From assembly GCA_013407085.1 (NCBI GenBank), contig JACCGJ010010805.1:83187-147186 (forward strand): a stretch of 64,000 bases of DNA, in the 5' to 3' direction. The stretch comes from Atriophallophorus winterbourni (Eukaryota > Platyhelminthes > Trematoda > Plagiorchiida > Microphallidae). A program made the position numbers and the translations under genes. Position 1 is the first letter of the stretch, and every line of letters starts with the position of its first letter. The notes under the pieces are model-generated. The model was not told the DNA's origin and ran no database searches. It worked only from the letters and a program-made list of their open reading frames with translations. Of this stretch, positions 45,203 through 53,205 are shown piece after piece.

Positions 45203-48200
45203 AAGATGTACCCTTCAAGATATCCACACTTGGTTTGATAGAAGATCTCTTATCCTATTCAAAAGATTTTCTTCATGAATCATTCGTGCATTGTTGTTTA
45301 TAAGAGCTTACTACATTTACCAGTAAAACTGTTTCGATGTATAAACCTATTACGCCGGAAAGAAAGTATTTCAATCAAGTGTTCGCTTCCGCAAAATATT
45401 TTTTTAAATTCGTGTTGGGCAAATCAGGGCTATCAATATTACCCCATGTACTGTGTTTCATAGTGAAGGACATCTTCATGTTTGCTATAAAATTATTTCG
45501 AAACTCTTTGCGAATTTTACCAATTAATGTCTAATTCCATTACAATTTTAGTATTGAGCTATCTAGATCGGAATAGTGAGTTGTATATAAAATGCATTCC
45601 TATACTACATTCATGATGCATTCCTACACAGAACTCAATAAACTACATTCAATTTACTACAAACAGCAATTATATCATCGAAGTTGTGTAAGTTGAATAG
45701 ATCAAGTAATCTGAAATCATTGAACCTCATATAATTATCGAATAATTCTATGTTTTACATCAGGAATAACGCTGAGAATAATTTGTGAGTATTTCGTAAT
45801 ATGAAAACCATCAATAAACCGTCTTCAGGATTTAAATTGCGTCAGACACATCCGTGCTTACTGCTCGAGTTTGAGGGTAGAAGATTCGCTATGAAAGAAA
45901 AATATATTTAAAAGCATGAAGCGATGTCGTAAATAATCTACGCGTTTAAAATTGTGATACTATTTAGATCACACATACACACTCACCTCAACCGGTTTCG
46001 TGCTGCTTGCACTCATCAAGTAGTGACAGTAGGATCATAATCCGCATGCGATTGAAACCATGAAAGAATGGCAAACAATTTGCGCTTCTATTCTGGCATA
46101 TATACCAATCTTATCCAACCTTATCATTGAAGCGCGACAGTGTTTCAAGCGCATGCTGCTCATGTTAATATCGCCCCTATCTGAGGAGTGAAAACAGCAC
46201 GAAACCCGGTGAGTGCGTTTGATGGAAATGCATGTAAATGAGCTTATTCCTACATCAGGCGATGTCAATATATCGCCGATGGAATTGTCAAAACAGTATT
46301 TGAGTGCAAAATATCCCATTGTTTTCGAAACAGTATGTACGCAAAATTATCGCGTTTTTAAGAGTCATTTTAAATGCTTTGTATGTTTCGTTGCGTTAGC
46401 CAATTGAAATTTGAATGAGGCTAATGCTGCGAGTGACCTAAATACTCAAGGAAAACAAAATGTCGACTTACAGAGGCACTGCCACTTCTTGATAGCTAAA
46501 AGCATTCGGAAAAATCAGTAGTAGAAAAATAGTATACCGCTGTTTTATAACCTACGTTTCACAAACGTTCATTCTCAGATATATTGATGATTATCAGTTT
46601 TTGTTTGAACTGTTAAATCTGTTGTTTACACACTGCGTTTTATTCCCGGAAGATGAGCATAATGATAGACTACGTAGAAACTATTCTTCAAATTATGCTT
46701 GACTATTGAAAACATTTAGTAAATCATGACACTATTCAGCTACGAAACATTATCTTAAAATAAGGCGTTCTAAAGCTAAAGTTGCCAAAATATTTTCAGT
46801 TATTTCCGTATATCCATTACCAGTTGCCTACATAGAATTGCCCGAAACGTTTTAGTGTCAATAAAAGCTATTTATCCATCAGCACTCCTTATATAATTCA
46901 CCTTTTTAACTTATCAAATGTTTCGTGCATTTTTCCCAGTCGGTAAAATTTCAGATGGATACTAAGCCAATATAATAAGGAAAATCATCCAAGTTGAACA
47001 TTCTCTAATTCTCGCCACAAAATCAGTTGTATTTTGATGCCTCTTGTAGACAGAACCATATCTGTGTCGTCAGCGAAGCGCGGACTTTCGATTCGAACAA
47101 GGTTATGAAATATTAACCTATGATTTTAATGAATTATCTTCACGAAAATTTGCTTGAGTAAAAGAAACGTCATGCACGCCTAATTCAATTTAATATTATC
47201 CTGCTTGCTCTTCATATTAACGTCTCACTGTGAAAATTGATCCCGGTGATCTTTTGTCCAAAATATGTTTATCTTTGGCACGTTCAATGAAACATGAATT
47301 CATCGAGTGATCTGAAAGCATTTAATCTCATATAAAAATCGAATGTTTCTATGTTTTACATCAGGAATGTAGCTGCGAATAAAATGTGAGTAATTCGTTA
47401 CATGTAAACCATCAATAAACCGTCTTCTTGAATTAAATTGTGTCAGACACATCCGTGCTTACTCCTCGAGTTTGACGTATCATCATCTCTTCTAATTAAG
47501 TAGGTAATTTAGATTATTGACAGCAAGATGAGCATGAAATATTTTATAAAAAAACAGTCAATCAGAATCAATTTGAAGTACGCAATAGTTGAATAACAGC
47601 ATCTATTTATATCCTAATTTTGGCTAACTAGAACTGTGCGTTCGACTAAAAGATTTCAAATTCACAAATAATTATGAGATGCTCAAACAATCACGGGTTG
47701 AAAAATTGAAGTAATTCGTTCAGTTTGATGTCTGTCGTTGGTGTTATCTAGGATTTTGGATTCAATACATAGTAAATTATTTGTCTTATCTCAATTTGGG
47801 AAAGAAAGTGTTCCATGTGATGATCATCGGATATTTTTGGAACATTGCGAATCATTCTACTATTTAAGAAGGTTTTTCGTTCTTGACAGTAATCAACAAT
47901 CGATCTGAAGCAAATGCAATTAATTTGTAGGCAGAATATTTATTGAATGTGGAATATGCGCTTCGCCGTACAACAAGATGTTTTAGTTTTTAAAGTGATT
48001 TTATCTGATAACATATAATCAATTTCATTAATGCTCCAATATAGGATGTTCGATAACCCACTTTAAACTTTGCTTTATGTCAGATCAATGTTGTAAACAC
48101 GCGGACAAGTAAGGTTTTGTTTTTCGAATGGCAGTCTAAGTGAGATGACCTTTCTTACGTAAAGTTGCGTTTTCTGGATCAGTTTCAAACAGATATTGTG

Positions 48201-48891
48201 CGATAATTCATTAAAAACTTCGTGCATGTATATTGTAGATCGAGAACTGAGATTCATGTCCCCACACAAAATAAAAATAAAAGGATTATTAGGATGAGTT
48301 CAGAAAAGCGAAAATGTATCAATTTGCTAACTAATAGCTATTTATTTATATTAATACATGCTGAAAATACCAAAATTTAAAATTCGTTTTTGAGATATTC
48401 GTTCAGGTTCTTCTTTTTCAAAGTAAATATGGCGAACAATAGAACAAAATAAACGATTTAATTTTAATACCTATATTTATATTTTGGTAAATTTAATAAC
48501 AGGACAACCGACTCGATTTTGTAGCTATACATTTTTAGCTAGTCTGAGGATCATACATTTTAATAGAATCGAATATTCGTAAATACCGTACAGAGTATTA
48601 ATTTATTTGTGAATTGCGAACCAAATTATTTGCGCTCATGTTGATCTAAGTGACAATATCTTTGAAACTATGAATTCAAATAGAGCTGGATGCAAATCAA
48701 TGTCACTTCGTTGAATTCGTCGATCTTGTGCGATTGATTCGAGTTCTTTCACATCCAAGATGTTGCAACGCAATTGTTGCCTATTCAATACACATGCAAA
48801 TTCATATTCTAAAGAAATAAAGTTTCACATATTTTTTTTCCGTTTCAGATTAAACGCAGGCAATTGTTCAACCGTTGCAAGCAAACTTTAG
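31338..48891 (+). CDS. micro-exon gene (MEG-type), 24 exons, secreted heptad protein
   Basis: Spliced frame of 573 nt, 190 residues, joined by hand from exons with AG acceptors and mostly GTGAGT or GTAAGT donors. Exon 1 gives a signal peptide (MLKLNILSVFCAVIIV, cleavage likely near VNG-APT). Introns after exon 2 are all phase 2, and no junction codon is a stop. Sixteen or more exons are 21 nt, so each adds seven residues; junction codons are mostly F, Y, L, V or I, giving an amphipathic helix with heptad spacing. Micro-exon genes are known in Schistosoma and Trichobilharzia as secreted, variably spliced products of glands. I cannot assign it to a numbered family. Introns hold a Penelope derivative, LINE relics and ribozyme repeats. 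Extra exons may exist (see findings). Confidence 0.87.
31469..31487 (+). CDS. micro-exon gene exon 2
   Basis: 19 nt; acceptor TTTCTTACAG, donor GTATGT. Adds V-NGAPT and sets phase 2 for all later introns. Likely signal cleavage before APT. Confidence 0.8.
32439..32477 (+). CDS. micro-exon gene exon 3
   Basis: 39 nt; acceptor TTTTCTCTCAG, donor GTGAGT. Junction N, then SNETPRALAKQD; NETP offers an N-glycosylation sequon only in the NE-T form, so N-x-T is present as SNET. Confidence 0.8.
32552..32572 (+). CDS. micro-exon gene exon 4
   Basis: 21 nt; acceptor TTTTTTCACAG, donor GTATGT. Junction V, then FELRQN. Confidence 0.8.
33005..33025 (+). CDS. micro-exon gene exon 5
   Basis: 21 nt; acceptor TGATGTATTTCAG, donor GTGAGT. 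Junction F, then ITLQHD. Ends in TA. Confidence 0.82.
34020..34040 (+). CDS. micro-exon gene exon 6
   Basis: 21 nt; acceptor GTCCTAATTGCAG, donor GTGAGT. Junction Y, then LNQLKE. Confidence 0.85.
34692..34712 (+). CDS. micro-exon gene exon 7
   Basis: 21 nt; acceptor ATCTGTTTCCAG, donor GTGAGT. Junction L, then ISVMFK. Ends in TA. Confidence 0.85.
34910..34927 (+). CDS. micro-exon gene exon 8
   Basis: 18 nt, one residue shorter than a heptad; acceptor CGTTCAATTCACAG, donor GTGAGT. Junction Y, then EDVPD. Confidence 0.85.
35531..35551 (+). CDS. micro-exon gene exon 9
   Basis: 21 nt; acceptor TTTTTCGATTTTAG, donor GTGAGT. Junction F, then VKAVNS. Confidence 0.85.
35847..35867 (+). CDS. micro-exon gene exon 10
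   Basis: 21 nt; acceptor TTTCATTTTACAG, donor GTAACT. Junction T, then IDDLKE. Confidence 0.83.
36121..36141 (+). CDS. micro-exon gene exon 11 (duplicate of exon 10)
   Basis: 21 nt; same acceptor and donor as exon 10. Junction R, then IYYHFE. Splice sites are unchanged while the coding bases have diverged from IDDLKE. Confidence 0.83.
36217..36237 (+). CDS. micro-exon gene exon 12
   Basis: 21 nt; acceptor ATGTTACATCTCAG, donor GTAAGT. Junction R, then FPQNKN. Confidence 0.82.
36327..36347 (+). CDS. micro-exon gene exon 13
   Basis: 21 nt; acceptor CTCATAACACAG (weak pyrimidine run), donor GTGAGT. Junction N, then EKENLD. Confidence 0.75.
36766..37400 (-). pseudogene. GIY-YIG fragment in intron 13 element
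   Basis: Three frames joined by shifts give ERKHANREASQRLIDHGYPK, VKCISEVIRRFLNQAAIRV, NSIYRINCKDCSGVYIGQTS and TRIEEHRKRV, then LDNLAILRRGIKPYCERLHA. It corresponds to the C-terminal nuclease domain of Penelope-like proteins, without the RT. Confidence 0.78.
37754..37792 (+). ncRNA. degenerate hammerhead motif, intron 13 element
   Basis: GGUCGGACGAAGC, CUUCUGUGUCAGAAG, GAAACGUUACCC. The same change (CGGACGA for CUGACGA) as at 20058-20094, so both inverted flanks share the inactivating base. Confidence 0.6.
37934..37954 (+). CDS. micro-exon gene exon 14
   Basis: 21 nt; acceptor AACTATTTTTCCAG, donor GTGAGT. Junction L, then ISLQQE. Confidence 0.85.
38264..38284 (+). CDS. micro-exon gene exon 15
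   Basis: 21 nt; acceptor ATCTGTATTCCCAG, donor GTGAGT. Junction V, then MKHEVK. Confidence 0.85.
38645..39110 (-). pseudogene. CR1-like RT C-terminal relic in intron 15
   Basis: Frame 38674-39084 gives RRLGICDFTRRRIGSDNIL, VDVFDGEVRCGQTLSFNVPN and HHLFAIRAIFLWNSLP, the end of the RT of the element I subfamily. The 3' tail (GGATTCAAGAATTCAAAG) is at 38647-38664. Severely 5'-truncated. Confidence 0.82.
39398..39418 (+). CDS. micro-exon gene exon 16
   Basis: 21 nt; acceptor ATTACTTTGATTTAG, donor GTGAGT. Junction K, then IKVKGQ. Confidence 0.82.
41968..41991 (+). CDS. micro-exon gene exon 17
   Basis: 24 nt; acceptor CTTAATGCTTTCAG, donor GTGAGT. Junction F, then YRDVSKT. Its relative in the right arm is at 46472-46495 on the minus strand. 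Confidence 0.83.
42226..42270 (-). ncRNA. degenerate hammerhead motif, left arm
   Basis: Minus strand CUGAGGA, GUG-AAAACA-GCAC, GAAACCCGGU. CUGANGA is kept as CUGAGGA and GAAA is kept, but the palindrome has an extra C. Confidence 0.5.
42416..42462 (+). ncRNA. degenerate hammerhead motif, left arm
   Basis: CACUAC, UUGAUGA for CUGAUGA, GUG-AAAACA-GCAC, GAAACCGGUU, then GAGGUG. The first core C is changed, so cleavage is unlikely. Confidence 0.5.
42847..42888 (+). ncRNA. hammerhead ribozyme, complete core, intron 17
   Basis: CCCUAC (42847-42852), CUGAUGA (42853-42859), stem II GUGC/GCAC around AAACA, GAAA (42873-42876), palindromic ACCGGU ending at 42881, C at 42882 as cleavage base, then GUGGGG, which pairs with CCCUAC over six positions (one U-G). 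All conserved core bases are present. Helix III could form between two RNAs through ACCGGU. Confidence 0.75.
42940..43600 (+). pseudogene. decayed CR1-like RT relic in intron 17
   Basis: Broken frames follow element I: EDCEKVEMF, LSAWDAVSDVTVNTRK near 43000-43090, then RRRLGLVTL near 43327, TETHPLWQLIQVFNGKATLG and HCIASLRIDGR near 43390-43500. Many stops. Older than the other copies here. Confidence 0.65.
44715..44735 (+). CDS. micro-exon gene exon 18
   Basis: 21 nt; acceptor TTCCTTAATCGCAG, donor GTAAGT. Junction I, then VWTANE. Confidence 0.85.
44815..44835 (+). CDS. micro-exon gene exon 19
   Basis: 21 nt; acceptor GCATTCGTTTACAG, donor GTAAGT. Junction L, then QFLAPL. Confidence 0.86.
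45085..45201 (+). repeat. microsatellite, ACAT then AT
   Basis: ACATACAT-type units near 45089-45135 pass into long AT runs (45139-45201) within intron 19. Confidence 0.85.
45552..45575 (+). CDS. micro-exon gene exon 20
   Basis: 24 nt; acceptor ATTACAATTTTAG, donor GTGAGT. Junction T, then IELSRSE. Ends in TA. Confidence 0.82.
45667..45687 (+). CDS. micro-exon gene exon 21
   Basis: 21 nt; acceptor TTTACTACAAACAG, donor GTAAGT. Junction Y, then NYIIEV. Without it exon 20 would run into TAG at exon 22. Confidence 0.78.
45710..45869 (+). repeat. exon-22 block, copy of 47297-47485
   Basis: Direct duplicate of the block around exon 23 (shared TATGTTTTACATCAGGAAT, CCATCAATAAACCGTCTTC and GTCAGACACATCCGTGCTTA). 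The right arm of the inverted repeat lies exactly between the two copies. Confidence 0.85.
45764..45784 (+). CDS. micro-exon gene exon 22
   Basis: 21 nt; acceptor TATGTTTTACATCAG, donor GTGAGT. Junction V, then NNAENN. Confidence 0.84.
45870..47292 (-). repeat. right arm of 1.4-kb inverted repeat
   Basis: Inverted copy of 41174-42570, with a 3.3-kb spacer. Holds an antisense micro-exon (46472-46495) and two degenerate hammerhead motifs (45983-46026 minus with stem II GUGC/GCAC, 46171-46215 plus). Confidence 0.88.
46472..46495 (-). pseudogene. orphan micro-exon on the minus strand
   Basis: 24 nt on the minus strand with acceptor CCGAATGCTTTTAG and donor GTAAGT. In the phase of exon 17 it would give YQEVAVP against YRDVSKT. 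It lies at the matching place in the inverted arm and cannot be spliced into the plus-strand transcript. Confidence 0.7.
47297..47485 (+). repeat. exon-23 block, copy of 45710-45869
   Basis: See 45710-45869; the copies differ at scattered bases and in the exon. Confidence 0.85.
47365..47385 (+). CDS. micro-exon gene exon 23 (duplicate of exon 22)
   Basis: 21 nt; acceptor TATGTTTTACATCAG, donor GTGAGT. Junction L, then NVAANK. Confidence 0.84.
48237..48330 (-). repeat. dispersed repeat shared with 10831-10925
   Basis: Minus-strand sequence nearly the same as 10831-10925 (TTCTGAACTCATCCTAATAA, GGGGACATGAATCTCAGTTC). Unknown element, in the last intron. Confidence 0.7.
48849..48891 (+). CDS. 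micro-exon gene last exon
   Basis: 43 coding nt with TAG at 48889-48891; acceptor TTTTTTTTCCGTTTCAG. Junction I, then LNAGNCSTVASKL and stop. Contains the only Cys of the mature product and an N-C-S sequon. Confidence 0.82.
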
Positions 48892-48951
48892 TTAGTTGTA
48901 GTGAAATGTAGTCGCACTAGTTGTTAGTTGATTGAGGTTGAACAATACAAA

Positions 48952-48957
48952 ATTAAA
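48952..48957 (+). terminator. polyadenylation signal of micro-exon gene
   Basis: ATTAAA 61 nt after the stop, followed by T-rich TTTTGTCTTTTTCTTT. Confidence 0.6.
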
Positions 48958-48979
48958 CAAATTTTGTCTTTTTCTTTGA

Positions 48980-49330
48980 GATGGTGGGACGCCCGTAAAC
49001 AAATATAACCGGTTTTGGATGCTCACATCCTCTACACTTTCGTGTTACAACTGATTTCTGGTTGTTTGCTTAGATCATAGAGAGACACTAAGTTTAGAGG
49101 CAGTAATAACTGGAAAATAGAAAACGTTGTGTACAACATTAAAGCTGTATGGCGCGAATAATCATATTGTCGACGTCACACTTCAGATGAAGTAAATATA
49201 GAGGGGAACTAATTAAAACTATATGATTACGAAAATGAAGATTTCCCACATTATTCACACTTCCCGAACTGACACACTAGAACCGGTTGCTCGTTGTGTT
49301 CGTTTATCTGGTGGATAGAGTATCAATTGT
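48980..49330. repeat. decayed hammerhead-type repeats
   Basis: Two fragments like the ribozyme repeat (ACCGGTTTTGGATGCTCACATCC with CTGGTTGTTTGC near 49008-49070, AACCGGTTGCTCGTTGTGTTCG near 49271-49293). Cores are too damaged to act. Confidence 0.5.
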
Positions 49331-49985
49331 TACAATGATACTTAATGATAATAGATTAAGTACACATTTTTGAAGATAATTTTAGTTGGTTTATAATTAT
49401 GTATCGAAATTGTTTTGAATAATTTCTACGCGTCTATTAATAAGAACACACTTGATTGATCAACAAATTCGTAGACTTCGTCTGAAGCAAAGATACCCAT
49501 TTTTTCCGTTTTTGAATAAAAGACGATTTATCGGTTGAATCGCAACCGATGAGCCCAACTGTACAACATGCAATATGGATAATGATGCATCGACATGCTA
49601 TAAGCGGTAATGTCTTTTTATTCGGGCAAACGCTCAGAATATTGTATTCCAAGTCTTATTTAAGCAATCCAAACAAATCAAATGTTGTAAGAGAATTCTG
49701 ATCGAGATGATAAAGAAAATGGTGAAAGGGAACGTTAAGTGACTACTTATCCATGCCAACCCCATCGAAATGTTCACATGGTTGATCACAACGGTCCAAC
49801 ATCAAAGGGCTGGACTAGAGTTTCACGCTTATTCGAGCATATTCTCTGATTCGGGTGGTCTTCAAACCACCACCATTGTATTGCAACGCCATACTAAGAT
49901 GCGTTTGACCGATAGCAATTAGGCGATAATGAATCTTTCTCCAGACTGGCACATTTGATTAGCTTTTGTTTGCTCCACAAGTCAA
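49331..49985. other. no gene seen
   Basis: No supported coding or RNA feature. Confidence 0.4.
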
Positions 49986-49987
49986 GA

Positions 49988-50213
49988 AGTAGTAGTAGTA
50001 GTACTATTATTTATAGTAGTACTAGTAGTAATAGAAGTAGTAGTAGTAGTATTAGTAATAGTAGTAGTAGTAGTAGTAATAGTAGTAGTAGTAGTAGTAT
50101 TAGTAGTAGTAGTAGTAGTATTACTAGTAGTAGTAGTAGTAGTGGTAGTAGTAGTAGTGGTAGTAGTAGTAGTAGTAGTAGTGGTAGTAGTAGTAGTAGT
50201 AGTATCTGTGGTA
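49988..50213 (+). repeat. AGT trinucleotide array
   Basis: About 75 imperfect AGT units with AGC-like interruptions (ATT, AAT, GGT). It makes long open frames on both strands (poly-Ser plus, poly-Thr minus) that I do not regard as genes. Confidence 0.95.
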
Positions 50214-50789
50214 GCGCTTACAGCGATAGGCAATAATCGGAGGAAGGATGTCAGTTCCATGCTTAGGGTGTGATCCAGGAATAGCGACCGGGAGCAGATT
50301 ATATTCTTCAGCATCCTACAAATAAAGAATTACACAACGCCCTGATTTAAACTCACTATTGTTTAGATGTTTTGGAATAAGACTAATTTCTATTTCTCTC
50401 CACATGACCCGAAAAACGTAGGACTCGCTGTCGTATAACTGTCAACGTGCTCGGTAATCTCGCTTTGAAAGCTCGTCAGCATTCGTTATTTTGCCATTGG
50501 CGATATGTTCAAGATATGACGGATACTCTGTTTATGGAAAGCGTTCATCTATCGTTCGTGTCTCGCTTGATGGTTCAGTTTTCACTATTGTTTAGCAAAG
50601 CATTCAGTACATACCCGGGATGGCAGTTTTCCATACAATAGAGTTCAAGCAGGTTAGAATAGCAGCAGCTATAGTAATCCAATTATTAACACACCAACGT
50701 ATCTATGAAATTCTAAACTGGCTAAATCTGACAGTTTCCAATTGTGATAATGATAGGCGATGTAAATATACATTTGCATGCATTTACAT

Positions 50790-50960
50790 CACTCACACAA
50801 CCCATTACCGGTATCGTGCTGTTTGCACTCATCAGGGGAGAACAGTAGGATAATGATCCGCATGCGCTTGAAACAGTGGAGGAATGGTAAACAAGGATCA
50901 TTTGTATGCCACTTTTGGATAAGGTTGGTACGACCAACCTTTTCAATCACATGTGTCCAA
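50790..50960 (-). repeat. hammerhead-type repeat copy
   Basis: Minus strand CUGAUGA, GUGC-AAACA-GCAC, GAUA for GAAA, CCGGUA. Stem II is perfect but the core A to U change should abolish cleavage. Flanking bases (GGATAATGATCCGCATGCGC, GAAACAGTGG) match those in the inverted-repeat arms. Confidence 0.65.
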
Positions 50961-52029
50961 AGAGATGTGTAATGGGGTTAAACACATAACCAAGTACCAA
51001 AATATTCATTCGGATTCATTAACATCACACAAACTCGCAAAGAAAAGAAGAATTAACAACAATTCCGGTGAAAACGTGGTATATCGAATGCAAATGTGTG
51101 GGTGCGTGTGGTGTTGATTGACCAGAGGTAAAATAAATGCTAGCTAGCTACTATTTTGTCCGAATTTGGAAACCGTCTTGCACCTTATAAATACTTGCTA
51201 AGATGAGCGTCAGTGATAGCCGCTAGGAAGTATTCGTGATGAAGTCGATCCACTCGTTCACCAAATTTGATTGCATGCCTGGTTCATTCGAGGTGTCGAC
51301 ACTTTATCTCTGTTTGCTTGTGCTTACACTTCCATATAATCGAAAGATTTTTAAACCAATTTCTTCCCTATCATTTAGAGTTTACATTTTCCATGTTTTA
51401 ATATGGGAGTTAAGCACATTTCAAATATTTTTAAATGTGAACACGATGGTCCAGTGCTTCATTCATTATGGACCATCATGATATAAATCGTGAATATTTG
51501 AAAGGACTGGGTACTGATGTTTAGTCAAAAAATAAATAACGAATTCGCCAACACGCGAAAAACAATTTTGTTTATTTTAATAATCGGCGTTAGCTTACTC
51601 CTTAGACGATGTGAAGACTCGGCACGGAGATCAGAGTGGTAGAGCGACTTAAAAAATGTTACTAGCTCCTTCACGACTGGTCGTTCAGACAAATCTACTC
51701 AAACGCGCTAGTCTCGAGGAAGATTCATGAACGCTTAATCGCCATCGGTCAAACGGTGGACAGTAGCAGAAATCGTAAGGCGTAGGACTAAAATTTCGAG
51801 GATATTGTTTTAAGTGGCGGACATTCTTCTTTGGCATAAGATAATAAACAATCTGGACGCTCGATTGGCTCGTTAACCACTTACCGTCCTATACAAACTG
51901 AACTGAAATTCTGTTTTGCATAAACCCGTGAATGATACTTTTTCGTGTTGGGACGCCTAAAAAGGATGCGATAAAGCAGATGCTAATGACTGAATGGAGA
52001 ATGTTTGCATGATAATTTATGCTGTAGCT
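50961..52029. other. no gene seen
   Basis: About 1 kb without a supported gene. Confidence 0.4.
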
Positions 52030-52440
52030 TTCGCAACACAAAGAGAAAATGGTGTACAAATCTCAAAAACGCATTATCCATATTTCTTAGTTCTTTCTAA
52101 TCCGAACTTTCATAGAAATGTGGGCCAATGTTCTTTATCTGCGTCGAATTCGTCATTGAAATCGCCGAACACCATCTTACAGTTTTCCACGAGCAGAATT
52201 CTGCAGACTCTTGTTAGACTGTGACAACATGCGTCTATTTGAGCAGACGTCACGGAGAATGTCGCTGCAAAATGTTGACTAACGTGATGATACTCGTACT
52301 GTACTTCAGATATATAGTTCAAATCCAAACTATTATGATGCTGCTTGGTTTTTCTAGTTTTTTGTGCTGTTTCCCTCGGCAAAACGATCCACATTCACTG
52401 GAGGCTCGTAACTACCTATTACTATTTAAAAATATGTAAC
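52030..52440 (-). pseudogene. RTE-like endonuclease relic
   Basis: The minus strand has LVENCKMVFGDFNDEFDADK (a GDFN motif) and, upstream, short pieces like those at 62230-62960. Broken. Confidence 0.5.
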
Positions 52441-52499
52441 CTCTTTCTGTCGACATACCTGTGCTGGTGTCTGCATCTTTTGTAGCGCTGCCATAGCGA

Positions 52500-52840
52500 C
52501 CTACAAACATTTTAGCTCATTGCTAATAAAAATTACATATGATTTATTGCAGACGTTCGAGAGGTTTTGATGATATACGGGAAATAAATAGCGATGTTTC
52601 CAGTCACCAGTTTGAGTGATGAATAAATTGGACCAACAAGATTTGTTTCGGCGAAAACCATGTTGCGCTGCAGAAAACATCATTTAGTTAAAATGCGTTC
52701 ATATAATTTTTGCGATACGAAAGAGCAGCTTGACAGGTCTGTAATTCGTTACGTCGGAACGACATCCACCCTTGTAATTTGGTTAATTCACATGAGCTTT
52801 CCATGCTGATGGTACGCAACCATGAGAAAAGCTTCGTATG
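52500..52840 (-). pseudogene. CR1-like RT fragment
   Basis: Minus strand MFSAAQHGFRRNKSCWSNLF and TGDWKH, and around 52740-52800 NYRPV- and GGCRSD-like remains, the palm part of a CR1-like RT. Very short and shifted. Confidence 0.6.
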
Positions 52841-52850
52841 AGAAGGTGAG

Positions 52851-53205
52851 TTAGACACACTCCTCCTGCCAGCACTGGAGACGCAAATGATGAAGTGGTT
52901 GTAATAATGCTGCTCTACAGTATTTCATGAGCTCAGGTGGAATTTCGTCGTCACCAGGGGCTTTCCCATTCGCTAAGCAGTCGATTGCCCGTTTGAGCTC
53001 ATCAATATTAGGGGAAGTACCTAGATATTCAGTAGTCGGCAAACGCTTGACATTTTCAAGTGCATGCGGTAGATCCGTACCCTCCCTAGAGTAGAGAGAG
53101 GAGAAGTGCTTTACCCATCTTTCCATCTGTTGAGTTTTGTCTACAATCGGGTTACCAGATACAGACTTAATGGGAGCCGTTTTCAGTTTGTTTGGGCCAA
53201 TAGCT
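52851..53205 (-). pseudogene. RTE-like RT fragment
   Basis: The minus strand gives VDKTQQMERWVKHFSSLYSR, NIDELKRAIDCLANGKAPGD and DEIPPELMKYC, the linker and first block of an RTE-type RT. It is fused to the broken end of element G near 53205. Confidence 0.75.

Noticed and set aside
49982..50314. Long poly-Ser and poly-Thr frames on both strands
   Set aside because: They are made only by the AGT array and have no other coding character.
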